In this document: in pieces, positions 1 through 7,850 of the stretch
How positions within the stretch are numbered: the stretch's first letter is position 1
Layout of the letters: every line of letters begins with the position of its first letter
Origin: Legionella fairfieldensis ATCC 49588
GTDB taxonomy: Bacteria; Pseudomonadota; Gammaproteobacteria; Legionellales; Legionellaceae
Assembly: GCF_000621525.1 (NCBI RefSeq)
Contig: NZ_JHYC01000030.1
Location: forward strand, 1 to 35,539
Direction of reading: 5' to 3'
DNA: 35,539 bases
Notes under the pieces: generated by a model
Databases searched by the model: none
The model's input: only the letters and a program-made list of their open reading frames with translations
Told to the model about the DNA's origin: nothing
Program-made: the position numbers and the translations under genes

Positions 1-321
1 CGAAGAAAAAACGATTGAATACCGTTATTATATTACCTCGTTAGACCCTAAAGAACCTAAAAAAATAATGCAGGCTATCCGTGATCATTGGCAAATAGAG
101 AATAATTTGCACTGGTGCTTGGATGTGGCTTTTAGAGAAGATCAATCCCGTATTCGTGATGAAAATAGCGCTTTAAATATGGGGTGGTTAAGAAAAACAG
201 CGCTTGCTTTATTAAAACGAGCGGGCAGCATTAAGGGAAGTATTCGCCGTAAACAACTCGCAATTTGGGCCAAACCTCAATATCTTTTAGATTTTGTTAA
301 AATTTAGATGCGTTTACCCTG
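1..321 (+). mobile_element. Right end of an ISAs1-family insertion sequence (partial)
   Basis: This is the 3' part of an insertion sequence cut by the window start. It holds the transposase C-terminus and, straight after its stop codon, the motif GATGCGTTTACCCTG at 307-321, which I read as the right terminal inverted repeat. The left end, and so the matching repeat and any target-site duplication, lies outside the window. The element ends about 77 bp before the start of the next gene, so it may affect that gene's promoter. Confidence 0.7.
2..307 (+). CDS. ISAs1-family transposase, C-terminal fragment
   Basis: The reading frame is open from base 2, so the gene is 5'-truncated by the window edge; the first in-frame ATG at 68 is internal. 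About 101 residues are visible. The stretch IRDHWQIENNLHWCLDVAF followed by REDQSRIR is the conserved C-terminal signature of ISAs1/H-repeat DDE transposases and includes the catalytic glutamate in IENN. The product would cut and join the ends of its own element. The visible part has no frameshift or stop, so whether the copy is intact depends on the missing 5' part. Family assignment is confident; activity is unknown. Confidence 0.85.
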   Translation, partial: EEKTIEYRYYITSLDPKEPKKIMQAIRDHWQIENNLHWCLDVAFREDQSRIRDENSALNMGWLRKTALALLKRAGSIKGSIRRKQLAIWAKPQYLLDFVKI

Positions 322-397
322 CTTTCACATATAAAAATAATATCAGTTAAGTTTTTGATAATCTATCAATGATACTATAGGAAACATATTTATTTTA

Positions 398-1750
398 TTG
401 AACAATCAAAGTATGAACGTAGATGAATTAACCTTTTTTGAATTACATTCAAAGCTTGTTAAGTCTTCTGTACGTGAAGTCTCTCAGCTACTACGCATAA
501 ATTGCAATAAGTTTACAAACACTCATTTTGGCTTGCCTCCCAGCAGGCTAAAATTGATTAACCTTAAAAAAGCATCTACATTACTTGATGGATTATATAA
601 TCAGCCAATTGCAAGCAGTGATCAGCGAACAATACGACAGATTAAAAATACGTTATTAACTCTTTTGCCAACCAATGAATTTCAGAAAGGAAAAAGAGCA
701 GGCATAGATAACTCTCGTGCCGGCAATTGTGTTGGCGAAGCGATTATCGGAAAAACTATCGATTATATCAATGGATATGAAGAAGGTTATACTGATGAGG
801 TACTCAACTCTACACAAAGTTCATTAGAAAAAGGCTTCAGACTAGGAGTACTTGCAACACGTCTTAATAAAAGTTTGAACGAATTATTTATTAAAGACAG
901 TGATAAAAGTGAAAAAAACCTCATCTTACATGACCCTCTTTTTTTGGGTGGCTTTAATTACGGCAGTAAGTTGGCCTGTTTTAAAATGAGAATCACATCA
1001 GAAGACTTCACTTCTTTTTGCTTTTCATGGGTGACTAATAACGACACAGAAAACGGTTTATCTACTACATTCCTCCCTAATCAAGACCATTACTCCTCCG
1101 TTTTTATTCTCCCACAAGAATCACTCGCAACGCTGGCACAATGCCCATCTATTGCCCATTCCAGTTTAGAAAACGATAATACAGTAGATAATTTTTATCC
1201 CTTAGAAGCGAGCAGCGCGTCCTACACAACACTGCCCCCAAATTCAACCGTCACAACAACCTTCTCTTCTTCGCTAGCACCCGAAGAAAATGATGATTTG
1301 ACCTACTCTCAGTTAGAAACATTTCTATTGAATCCTCTAATAACTCAAAGCCAGAACGGACTGGTAACCCCCAATATAAATACCAATACCAATTCAGACT
1401 GGATGGCTGATTCGTCTCCTTCGTTTACTCATCAGGAGAGAGAAGAAAGCTCACTATATTATCCTGTTTTACCGCCCGCTCCAGAAATGACTCTCAATAA
1501 CAATACGCTCACTGTTGAACACACCCAATCACCGGTGACTCGTTCTTATTCAATAAATAAGTTTATCCCCTGGGAAAAAACCAATCTTAACGGTCATGCC
1601 AATAAGACAATTTCTGAGCAAACTCAAACTGTAACCCCTGTTGCGGAAAATCGCTATCAATTCTTCCAAACCGCACCACTACCTTCTTCCAATTTAAATC
1701 CACTTACCTATGCGCAAGGCCAAACGAAGAAAAGAAAATTCTGTGGATAA
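398..1750 (+). CDS. Unrecognised 450-residue protein with long Ser/Thr/Asn-rich tail; effector candidate
   Basis: I do not recognise this family. The start is TTG at 398 (GGAAA lies about 13 bases upstream); an ATG at 413 is an alternative. Residues 1 to about 220 look folded, with a Gly-rich helical section (KTIDYINGYEEGYTDEV near 120-140). Residues from about 220 to 450 are low-complexity, rich in Ser, Thr, Asn, Pro and Gln, and probably disordered. The C-terminus ends with a basic cluster, TKKRKFCG, that resembles a short nuclear-localisation signal. There is no signal peptide or membrane segment. The last ~90 residues and an internal segment recur in a broken copy at 6900-7374, so the gene has been duplicated locally. 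A secreted (Dot/Icm-type) effector is an inference from composition and setting only. Confidence 0.6.
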   Translation: MNNQSMNVDELTFFELHSKLVKSSVREVSQLLRINCNKFTNTHFGLPPSRLKLINLKKASTLLDGLYNQPIASSDQRTIRQIKNTLLTLLPTNEFQKGKRAGIDNSRAGNCVGEAIIGKTIDYINGYEEGYTDEVLNSTQSSLEKGFRLGVLATRLNKSLNELFIKDSDKSEKNLILHDPLFLGGFNYGSKLACFKMRITSEDFTSFCFSWVTNNDTENGLSTTFLPNQDHYSSVFILPQESLATLAQCPSIAHSSLENDNTVDNFYPLEASSASYTTLPPNSTVTTTFSSSLAPEENDDLTYSQLETFLLNPLITQSQNGLVTPNINTNTNSDWMADSSPSFTHQEREESSLYYPVLPPAPEMTLNNNTLTVEHTQSPVTRSYSINKFIPWEKTNLNGHANKTISEQTQTVTPVAENRYQFFQTAPLPSSNLNPLTYAQGQTKKRKFCG

Positions 1751-1945
1751 GCGTTAACCGCCGTGCTTATAAGCCATTTCTTAAGCACTAAACCGCCAAT
1801 AACCGGATGTATTAATCCCTTCCAACCACTACACTTACTGACTTGGGAGTTGCAAATGACGAACAAGGACTGTTCTTCAGGTGAAATTGATCGCAGGAGG
1901 CGATTAAAAAATTCAGCCTTTGCAACTTACCAAACTAATCCTTTT

Positions 1946-2194
1946 TTATCCCATGCGTGTTACAAACCGATTAAATCCCTGATAACCCTGCAAATACAAA
2001 TCAAGCAATTTCGTGTCCACGGAATGAAGCAGGGTTTTGATGGCAGGCAGACGTTCTTTTAACAACGAAATCGCTCGGGTTTCAGAAAAGCCATAATGCA
2101 TGAACACCTGCATTGTCTTATCAATATCAGCAATTAATGCCGCTGGTTTTCTGTCAGATTCATTCTGATTATCCTCATGAACAATAAGGATAAA
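1946..2194 (-). pseudogene. Coding-like remnant without a good start
   Basis: Between in-frame stops, the minus strand reads 82 codons of normal-looking protein, including MQVFMHYGFSETRAISLLKE and ending LQGYQGFNRFVTRMG. The only ATG that fits is at 2113, giving 55 residues; the upstream part has no standard start. I do not recognise the family. It lies in the 550-bp gap after the 450-residue gene and points toward it. I read it as the 3' remnant of a decayed gene, possibly part of the same debris as the umuC remnant to its right. The plus-strand reading of the same bases (1763-2062) looks less protein-like. Confidence 0.35.
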
Positions 2195-2299
2195 TTATAT
2201 AATAATGGTGTCATTTTTTAAATAAAAACACGTCCTTTTTAACGAAAGAATTTCCTTCTTTTTTTAACTAAAATAGTGACCCATATTGGATTTACTCAG

Positions 2300-2584
2300 T
2301 CAATTATTCTGCTCCCAATAATCCCAACAGGCATGCCGCAGCGAAAGCTGTTCCAGAATAGAAAAATCAGACCAAGGGAGAACCGTAACCCGGTGTTCAA
2401 TCGTAAGAACCTGCATCTCCTTATCGTGCCAACCACTAAGCCCTTGTGGATTTGAACACGAAAAATAGCCCCACGTGCCTATAAAATACAGCCTGAAAAA
2501 GAATTTTAGCCGAGTCAATCGCTTTTTGATAAAAAGAATGAAGTCAAGTCTATCTCTTTTCTTTTTTTTTCTATAGAATAACAA
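2300..2584 (-). CDS. Small unrecognised ORF, probably a gene fragment
   Basis: A 94-residue reading frame. Its first ~40 residues are Lys/Arg/Phe-rich and derive from an A/T-rich stretch that is part of the ~390-bp repeat, so they are probably not coding. The C-terminal half (EMQVLTIEHRVTVLPWSDFS and on to HACWDYWEQNN) looks like real protein. The internal ATG of EMQVL is a possible start. No family is recognised. It lies in the debris between the 450-residue gene and the broken umuC and may be a relic. Confidence 0.3.
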   Translation of the reverse strand: MLFYRKKKKRDRLDFILFIKKRLTRLKFFFRLYFIGTWGYFSCSNPQGLSGWHDKEMQVLTIEHRVTVLPWSDFSILEQLSLRHACWDYWEQNN

Positions 2585-2870
2585 AGCTTCACCGTTTTAT
2601 TCGATTTTTATTCCCTGTGGATAGTTTCAACAATTAACCACTCTGCCAATCAGGAAAAATACCTTCATCGACGTAACAATCCTTAGTGTACAAGCCTTTT
2701 TTCTCATTTCCTTTAAACTGACTTATCCCCAGAATGTGTGGATAACCTTGTGCATACCCCGTTTAAATCTTTGATACACCTATAAAATCTCTCGCTGTGT
2801 CAAGGATAGCGAGCTGCCTCTTTTTTAGCAGTTGACTTGCGCTAAATCAGACCAACGTGTGGTGTAACAA
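2478..2870. repeat. Direct repeat, copy A (~390 bp)
   Basis: This stretch matches 7422-7806 over its whole length with scattered substitutions and small indels. The best conserved part runs from TTATCCCCAGAATGTGTGG at 2723 to the umuC tail ending at 2870. The repeat has DnaA-box-like motifs and the last ~45 bases of umuC on the minus strand. Copies A and B have the same orientation, about 4.9 kb apart, and flank the aminotransferase and hybrid kinase genes. Confidence 0.85.
2616..2756. promoter_or_regulatory. Cluster of DnaA-box-like motifs (copy A)
   Basis: TGTGGATAA at 2737-2745 is a perfect DnaA box (complement TTATCCACA). It is accompanied by TTATCCCCA at 2723-2731 and TGTGGATAG at 2616-2624, each one base off, and a weaker TTGTGCATA-like motif at about 2748-2756. 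The surroundings are A/T-rich. Spacing and content resemble a DnaA-binding region, perhaps the relic of a plasmid-type origin or a titration site. Function is inferred from motif matches only. Confidence 0.4.
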
Positions 2871-3034
2871 GGAACGATTATCCGAGCGCATCGCCCAGGC
2901 CCTGGTAAATCCTTCCGCAGCGAGGAATGGAACGCCTGCCCGTATTTTTGATTGATGCTATCCAGTGTGGCGAGTAAATGATCCTGTTTAATCTGGGCAG
3001 TCTCATCAAAATATACACGTAAAAACAATGTCAC
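2825..3034 (-). pseudogene. umuC: umuC C-terminal remnant (frameshifted)
   Basis: The minus strand encodes the C-terminal (DUF4113-type) tail of the DNA polymerase V subunit UmuC, broken over two frames. One frame gives HLLATLDSINQKYG. The next, shifted, gives VPFLAAEGFTRAWAMRSDN. The first frame returns for PCYTTRWSDLAQVNC and the stop. Two frameshifts and the absence of any upstream catalytic domain (the aminotransferase stop codon is at 3042) mark it as dead. UmuC is the SOS-induced translesion polymerase subunit, often carried on plasmids and integrative elements. The final ~45 bases recur at about 7760-7806 in repeat copy B. Confidence 0.75.
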
Positions 3035-3041
3035 CTAAAAA

Positions 3042-4610
3042 CTAACTATCCATAATTCCTAAAAAGTCATTCGCTAATAATTGAATTTTTTTCAATCCAT
3101 GAATATGCGTTTTTAGAGTAAAGCAGTTGAACTCATCACCTAAAAAGGAAGTTATTTTTTGTGAAACAATGTCGTAAGTATGTTTATCAACCGATTTAAG
3201 CGTAGGTAATAGTGTATTAATTTCACTAATTAACTTTTCTTTTTTTTCTCTTCTGGTCAGAATCAAGCGCTGCTCGAGTCTATCCATCATCTCTTGTAAC
3301 TCTGACTCAGTGGCGCTACAGGTAATGCGAATAAAACCACTACGTTCTGGCAGTCCAAAATAAGAGAGTGGCGCTATCATTAAAAAGTCTGTAAACAACA
3401 AATAATAAGCTAACTCTTCATTCGTAGTGACAAACCCTGTTTTTTGGAACACGCGCGATGCTTCTTCTGGTAATTTAAGACCCAATAAATCACTAAAATC
3501 ACCTAACACATAAAAAGTGGCTTCGACATGATAGGATGGATCAGGCATATTAGCCCCTATAGCTTGTAGCCGGCTTGCTACATAATCCACCTTCTTTTTA
3601 TAAAATGTGGCTAATTTCTTTTGCTCATTGGCATCAAATTGAGCCATTGTTTTAGCATAAGCGATTTGGGCGGAACGGGGCGCATGAATAAAATAATTAA
3701 TATTTTTATTCAATAATTCGTTCATTATGATGTCATCAAAGACCAGTAAGACAGCCATACGCTCTCCTGCTGCAGATAATGCTTTCGTTGCAGAACGAAG
3801 GATAATTGTTCTTTGTTTTAAATCCGGTGCTATTTTTAAAAAAGAAGGCATGGGTTGAAACGCCATTTCAGCATAAGCCTCATCAAAAACAAGATAAAAT
3901 TCGGGATATTGCCGCAAGACCTCTGCAATTTTTATTAGTTCGCTTTCATCAATAATATTGCCTAAAGGATTTGACGGATTGCAGAGCAAAACTGCTTTAG
4001 GGAAACCCTTATCAATTTCAGCCAAACGATACGCTTCATCGATGCTTTCTTGGAGCGATTGAGCAGTAAGTTTATAGCCTGGATTATCCATCACATGAAT
4101 AGGATGAAGTTGATGGAGGGGATCATTCGAATAAACGCTGTAATGGGGAAAAGGCGTAATAATGCGATAACCAGGAATTTCTTCATAATGAGTATTAAAG
4201 GTATCAAAAATAGCGCGAAGCCCCCCTATCCCCCCTACTGTAAACAAAATGTGTTCTGGCCTAATCTCTGATTCATACCATTGCGTCATCCTTTCAGCCA
4301 TGATTTGGCGTGGCTTTTTATCCCCTCTGGGATTGCCATAATCAACTGCCACATTGGCAATGTTCATCTCAGGATAAAGATGCCATTGTTTCGTTTGTTC
4401 TTCAAGATGACGCCAATAGGAAAGATAAGCGTTAATCGTATGAGTATTAATGGGATAAGTCGGTCTGCCAAGACCCGCTAAAATCATTTTTTTATCATTT
4501 GATTGGGCTTCTAATTCTTCTTTTAACGCATTGGCCCATAAAGAAAGTAACATGACTTTTTCAATTTTTCGTGCAGAATGTCCCTCTGGAGTTAACATAA
4601 ATAGTCCCAT
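3042..4610 (-). CDS. PLP-dependent class I/II aminotransferase with C-terminal extension
   Basis: A fold-type I pyridoxal-phosphate enzyme that should move an amino group between an amino acid and a 2-oxo acid; the substrate cannot be told. Visible hallmarks are YGNPRGD near residue 91, NPSNPLG with Asn214, VFDEAYAEM with Asp243 and Tyr246, and SATKALSAAGER with the Schiff-base Lys276 and phosphate-binding Arg284. SGFIRITCS near residue 430 should supply the carboxylate-binding Arg. At 522 residues it is ~100 longer than most family members; residues after ~440 form a charged helical extension not typical of the family. A second ATG at 4598 has GGGA seven bases upstream and may be the true start. 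It is divergent from the hybrid kinase at 4718, with ~107 bp shared upstream. Confidence 0.85.
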   Translation of the reverse strand: MGLFMLTPEGHSARKIEKVMLLSLWANALKEELEAQSNDKKMILAGLGRPTYPINTHTINAYLSYWRHLEEQTKQWHLYPEMNIANVAVDYGNPRGDKKPRQIMAERMTQWYESEIRPEHILFTVGGIGGLRAIFDTFNTHYEEIPGYRIITPFPHYSVYSNDPLHQLHPIHVMDNPGYKLTAQSLQESIDEAYRLAEIDKGFPKAVLLCNPSNPLGNIIDESELIKIAEVLRQYPEFYLVFDEAYAEMAFQPMPSFLKIAPDLKQRTIILRSATKALSAAGERMAVLLVFDDIIMNELLNKNINYFIHAPRSAQIAYAKTMAQFDANEQKKLATFYKKKVDYVASRLQAIGANMPDPSYHVEATFYVLGDFSDLLGLKLPEEASRVFQKTGFVTTNEELAYYLLFTDFLMIAPLSYFGLPERSGFIRITCSATESELQEMMDRLEQRLILTRREKKEKLISEINTLLPTLKSVDKHTYDIVSQKITSFLGDEFNCFTLKTHIHGLKKIQLLANDFLGIMDS

Positions 4611-4717
4611 TAAGATGAGTTATCTTAATTTTAGTCAATAAATGTTAAACTACATCTGAAAAGCAGAATTCACATGAACTGGCTATACTTATTCTACCTA
4701 AACTTCTAATCTCTATT

Positions 4718-6826
4718 ATGACCAAACCCTTCCCCACTGATTTTTATAAAAATAAAATCAATGAATTACAAAATAAACTCAATCAACAAAGTGACTTGGT
4801 TTTTCAACATGAAAGTCTAATTAACAGTATCCCTGGTGATGTTTATTGGAAAGATAAGGAGGGTGTCTGGTTAGGGTTAAATCATCATTGTGCAAAAAGT
4901 TTGCAAAAAATGGGCTTTATTAAATCAGAGGCTAAAAATGAAGTTCTGGGTAAAACCGATTATCAACTCTTCGATAAAATAACTGCTGAAGGCTATCGCC
5001 AACATGATATTCAAGTCATGAAGAGTAAAAAAAAATTATCAATTGAAGAAAAAACCACACTTTTTTCTGGAGACACCGTTATTTTATTGTCCACCAAACA
5101 TCCTTTATTCGATAAAACAGGCCATGTGATAGGTGTGATAGGCAATACAATTGATATTACTTATCTTAAAAAAATAGAAAGTGATCTTAAATTTGCCATG
5201 GAAAAAGCAGACGCAGCTAACCTTGCCAAAACCGAATTTTTAGAAAACATGCGCCATGACATTAGAACCCCCTTAACAGGCATTGTCGGTTTTGCAGACA
5301 TTTTGAAAATGGAATCAGATACGCCCCAAATTAAAGACTATGCGGATAATTTAGTCGCCTCAAGTCATGCCTTGCTTGATTTATTAGACGAAGTGCTTGA
5401 AGCCGTGCGGGTGAGTTCCGGAGAAATTCCAAAACTTAAGAAAAAATTTAATCTGCAAAAATCATTACAGCAAGTGATTGACTTAAACCTTGCAAAAGCG
5501 GCTCAGAAGAAATTAGACCTGACCCTGGATTTTGATGAACATATTCCTCCTTATGTGCTAGGGGATAAAGTCAGAATTCATCGAATTATGCTGGAATTAG
5601 TCGCCAATGCGCTTAATTTTACAGACAGCGGCTTTGTTAAATTATCGGCTAAACTTGCACAGCGAAATCATCGGGAATTAATTCTTAAATTGATTGTAGA
5701 AGACTCAGGCATTGGCATTCCTAAAGACAAACAACAAGAGATTTATGTCCAATTTAAACGCTTAACGCCCTCTTACCAAGGTATTTATAAAGGTGCGGGT
5801 CTGGGTCTTTCGGTGGTCAAACAATTTATTGATGAGTTAGACGGTGAAATTTATGTGCAAAGCGAGCCTAAAAAAGGTTCAACATTTACCTGTATTATTC
5901 CTCTGCAAGAGCCTCTGCTCAATGATCCTTTAGGGATTGATGACGAATTGGAAGAAGCCATGGATAGTCCTTATGAAACGACTTATGCGGAAGAAATCAA
6001 ACCCCTGTTACAGAAAACCAGAAAAAACTCCTACCGTGTACTAGTCGTCGAAGACAATGCCATTGCACAAAAGGTAGCACAATCAATCCTTGCTCAATTG
6101 GCGTGTGAGTCAGACCTTGCAGAAAATGGAGAACAAGCACTGGAACTGTGGAAAAGTAAACCCTACGACCTCATTTTTATGGATATCGGATTACCGGATA
6201 TCGACGGGTATGAAGTCACCCACCGCATTCGAGTCCAGGAATTAACGCGAAAAACTCACAGCCCTGTTATTGCATTGACAGCGCACGCAGGCGATGAAAA
6301 TAAAAAGCGCTGCATCGAAGCAGGCATGAATGCGGTCTTGAGTAAACCGCTCACCATGAAGCACTGTATCGATATAGTAAATACCTTTATACGCGGTCGT
6401 CAATCACCAAAAACGACCTCGTCTATCATGCCCTATTCTTCTGATCTTCCTGAGCAAGAGGCAGATTTATTGACTCTCGACTCCTTTCCACTCTTAGACA
6501 TTGAAGAAGGCATTAAAACAATGGGCGAGGAATCCATTTTGGCTGAGATGTTAACCCTCCTGGTGAACGACACACTGCCTAATGATTTGGCGTTGATGCA
6601 AAAGGCCCATGCTGCGAATGATTGGGATCAAACCCAGCAAGTGGCTCATAAAATCAAAGGTGGCGCTGTCTATGTAGGGACTATGAAGTTAAAAATGGCT
6701 TGCCAGTATCTTGAACGCTACTGGAAGTCAGGACAACGGGAGTTATTGGAACGTCTTTATCAACAGGCTTCAGCCGTTATTCATGAAAGCATTCATGAAA
6801 TGGAGCAGTGGTTAAAAGCACACTAA
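4718..6826 (+). CDS. Soluble PAS hybrid histidine kinase (PAS-HisKA-HATPase-REC-HPt)
   Basis: A multistep phosphorelay sensor of 702 residues. In order: a short coiled-coil start; a PAS domain at about 35-150 (SIPGDVYWKDKEGVWLG); the dimerisation domain with phospho-acceptor His180 in ENMRHDIRTPLTGI; the ATPase domain with N-box Asn297/Asn300, G1 (EDSGIGIP, ~328-335) and G2 (GAGLGLSVV, ~359-367); a receiver domain with Asp445/446, phospho-acceptor Asp489 and Lys543; and an HPt domain with His644 in AHKIKGGA. All phosphorelay residues are present. No transmembrane segment is visible, so it should sense an internal signal, as ArcB-like PAS kinases can. No response regulator lies nearby, so its output partner is elsewhere. 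No clear ribosome-binding site precedes the ATG. Confidence 0.9.
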   Translation: MTKPFPTDFYKNKINELQNKLNQQSDLVFQHESLINSIPGDVYWKDKEGVWLGLNHHCAKSLQKMGFIKSEAKNEVLGKTDYQLFDKITAEGYRQHDIQVMKSKKKLSIEEKTTLFSGDTVILLSTKHPLFDKTGHVIGVIGNTIDITYLKKIESDLKFAMEKADAANLAKTEFLENMRHDIRTPLTGIVGFADILKMESDTPQIKDYADNLVASSHALLDLLDEVLEAVRVSSGEIPKLKKKFNLQKSLQQVIDLNLAKAAQKKLDLTLDFDEHIPPYVLGDKVRIHRIMLELVANALNFTDSGFVKLSAKLAQRNHRELILKLIVEDSGIGIPKDKQQEIYVQFKRLTPSYQGIYKGAGLGLSVVKQFIDELDGEIYVQSEPKKGSTFTCIIPLQEPLLNDPLGIDDELEEAMDSPYETTYAEEIKPLLQKTRKNSYRVLVVEDNAIAQKVAQSILAQLACESDLAENGEQALELWKSKPYDLIFMDIGLPDIDGYEVTHRIRVQELTRKTHSPVIALTAHAGDENKKRCIEAGMNAVLSKPLTMKHCIDIVNTFIRGRQSPKTTSSIMPYSSDLPEQEADLLTLDSFPLLDIEEGIKTMGEESILAEMLTLLVNDTLPNDLALMQKAHAANDWDQTQQVAHKIKGGAVYVGTMKLKMACQYLERYWKSGQRELLERLYQQASAVIHESIHEMEQWLKAH

Positions 6827-6899
6827 GTGGATTCAATGAATTAAAAAGGGTCTTACTCTTTCTTGTAATAGTACAATACTGAAGCAGCAACTAACACCT

Positions 6900-7374
6900 C
6901 TTCTTTCTTCTAACCTGGCTGATCCAGCGAACAAGGAAAATGTCTCGTCTACTCCACAGTCTGTTCCAGAAAATGACTTGCCCGTTCTTACTCCTCATCA
7001 GGAGTCACCAGTAACGCTAGTGCAATACCCCTTTCCGGTTCATTCCCGTTTAGAAAACGATAATACAGAGGGTCATTTTTCTTCCTTGGAAACGAGTATC
7101 TCCTATGACTCTCGATAACAATACGCTTCCTATTGAAAAAACTCAATTACCAGTGACTTTTCCTTATTCGATAACCCACAACCACATCCCCTTTGGAAAT
7201 GAAAATCTTAATAGTGCCAATGCAAAAAAAACAAGGTCTGATCGAACTCACGTAGCCTCAGTTGCAAAAAATCCCTACCATTTCTTCCCAGACTCTCGGG
7301 CCTCACTACCTTCTTCCAGTTCAAATACCCTGGATGCTCAAGACCACACCAGGAAAAGAAAATTGACACCTTAA
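6900..7374 (+). pseudogene. Internally deleted paralogue of the 450-residue gene
   Basis: This is a broken second copy of the gene at 398-1750. One frame reads SVPENDLPVLTPHQESPV followed by SRLENDNTEGHFSSLE, matching SSLENDNTVDNFYPLE of the intact protein. It then reaches a stop near 7118. In a shifted frame the copy resumes at 7105 with MTLDNNTLPIEKTQLPVT and continues to the stop at 7374, matching MTLNNNTLTVEHTQSPVT and the rest of the intact C-terminus, including a basic end (RKRKLTP versus KKRKFCG). About 250 bases between the two segments of the parent are missing, and the N-terminal ~220 codons are absent. The 89-codon frame from 7105 could still be translated, but I regard it as a relic. 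Confidence 0.75.
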
Positions 7375-7421
7375 CGGTAACCCTGGGAATGAAGCATGGT
7401 TTTTATAAATGGACACAAGTT

Positions 7422-7806
7422 CCTGTAAAATACACCCTGAAAAAGGATTTTATCAGAGCCCATCGCTTTTTCAGAAAAAAAGCCTATCTCTTTTCCTTTT
7501 TTTTCTATAGAATAACAAAGCTACAATGTTTGATTTAACTTTTCCTCCCTGTGGATAGTTTCACAAAATAACCAATCTGCCAACTCATAAAAATACCTTT
7601 CATTGAGGTAATAATCCTTATTTTATAAGGCTTTTCTCTTGTTCCCTTCAAACTCACTTATCCCCAGAATGTGTGGATAACCTTGTGCATACCCGGTTTA
7701 AATCCTTGATACACTTATAAAATCTCTCGCTGCATCAAGGATAGCGGGCTGCTTCTTTTTTAGCAGTTCACTTGCGCTACATCAGACCAACGCGTAGTTT
7801 GACAAC
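7422..7806. repeat. Direct repeat, copy B (~385 bp)
   Basis: Partner of 2478-2870 in the same orientation. It follows the broken paralogue just as copy A follows the intact gene, so the duplicated unit was larger: gene tail, spacer, DnaA-like motifs, umuC tail. Copy B stops matching umuC at about 7806, whereas copy A continues into more of the umuC tail. The 6827-7850 gap holds only this repeat and the pseudogene. Confidence 0.85.
7550..7690. promoter_or_regulatory. Cluster of DnaA-box-like motifs (copy B)
   Basis: TGTGGATAA at 7672-7680 is a perfect DnaA box. TTATCCCCA at 7658-7666 and TGTGGATAG at 7550-7558 each differ by one base. Arrangement and spacing match copy A. The motif core (7658 to ~7691) is more conserved between the copies than the flanking spacer, which may mean constraint or simply chance. 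Confidence 0.4.
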
Positions 7807-7850
7807 CCTGGAGCGCGTGTTTTCAAGGCAATGAGAAACAAACTGACCTT

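Noticed and set aside
1763-2062. Plus-strand 99-residue reading frame after the 450-residue gene
   Set aside because: Its translation is not protein-like, it has no convincing ribosome-binding site, and the minus strand of the same bases looks more like a coding remnant.
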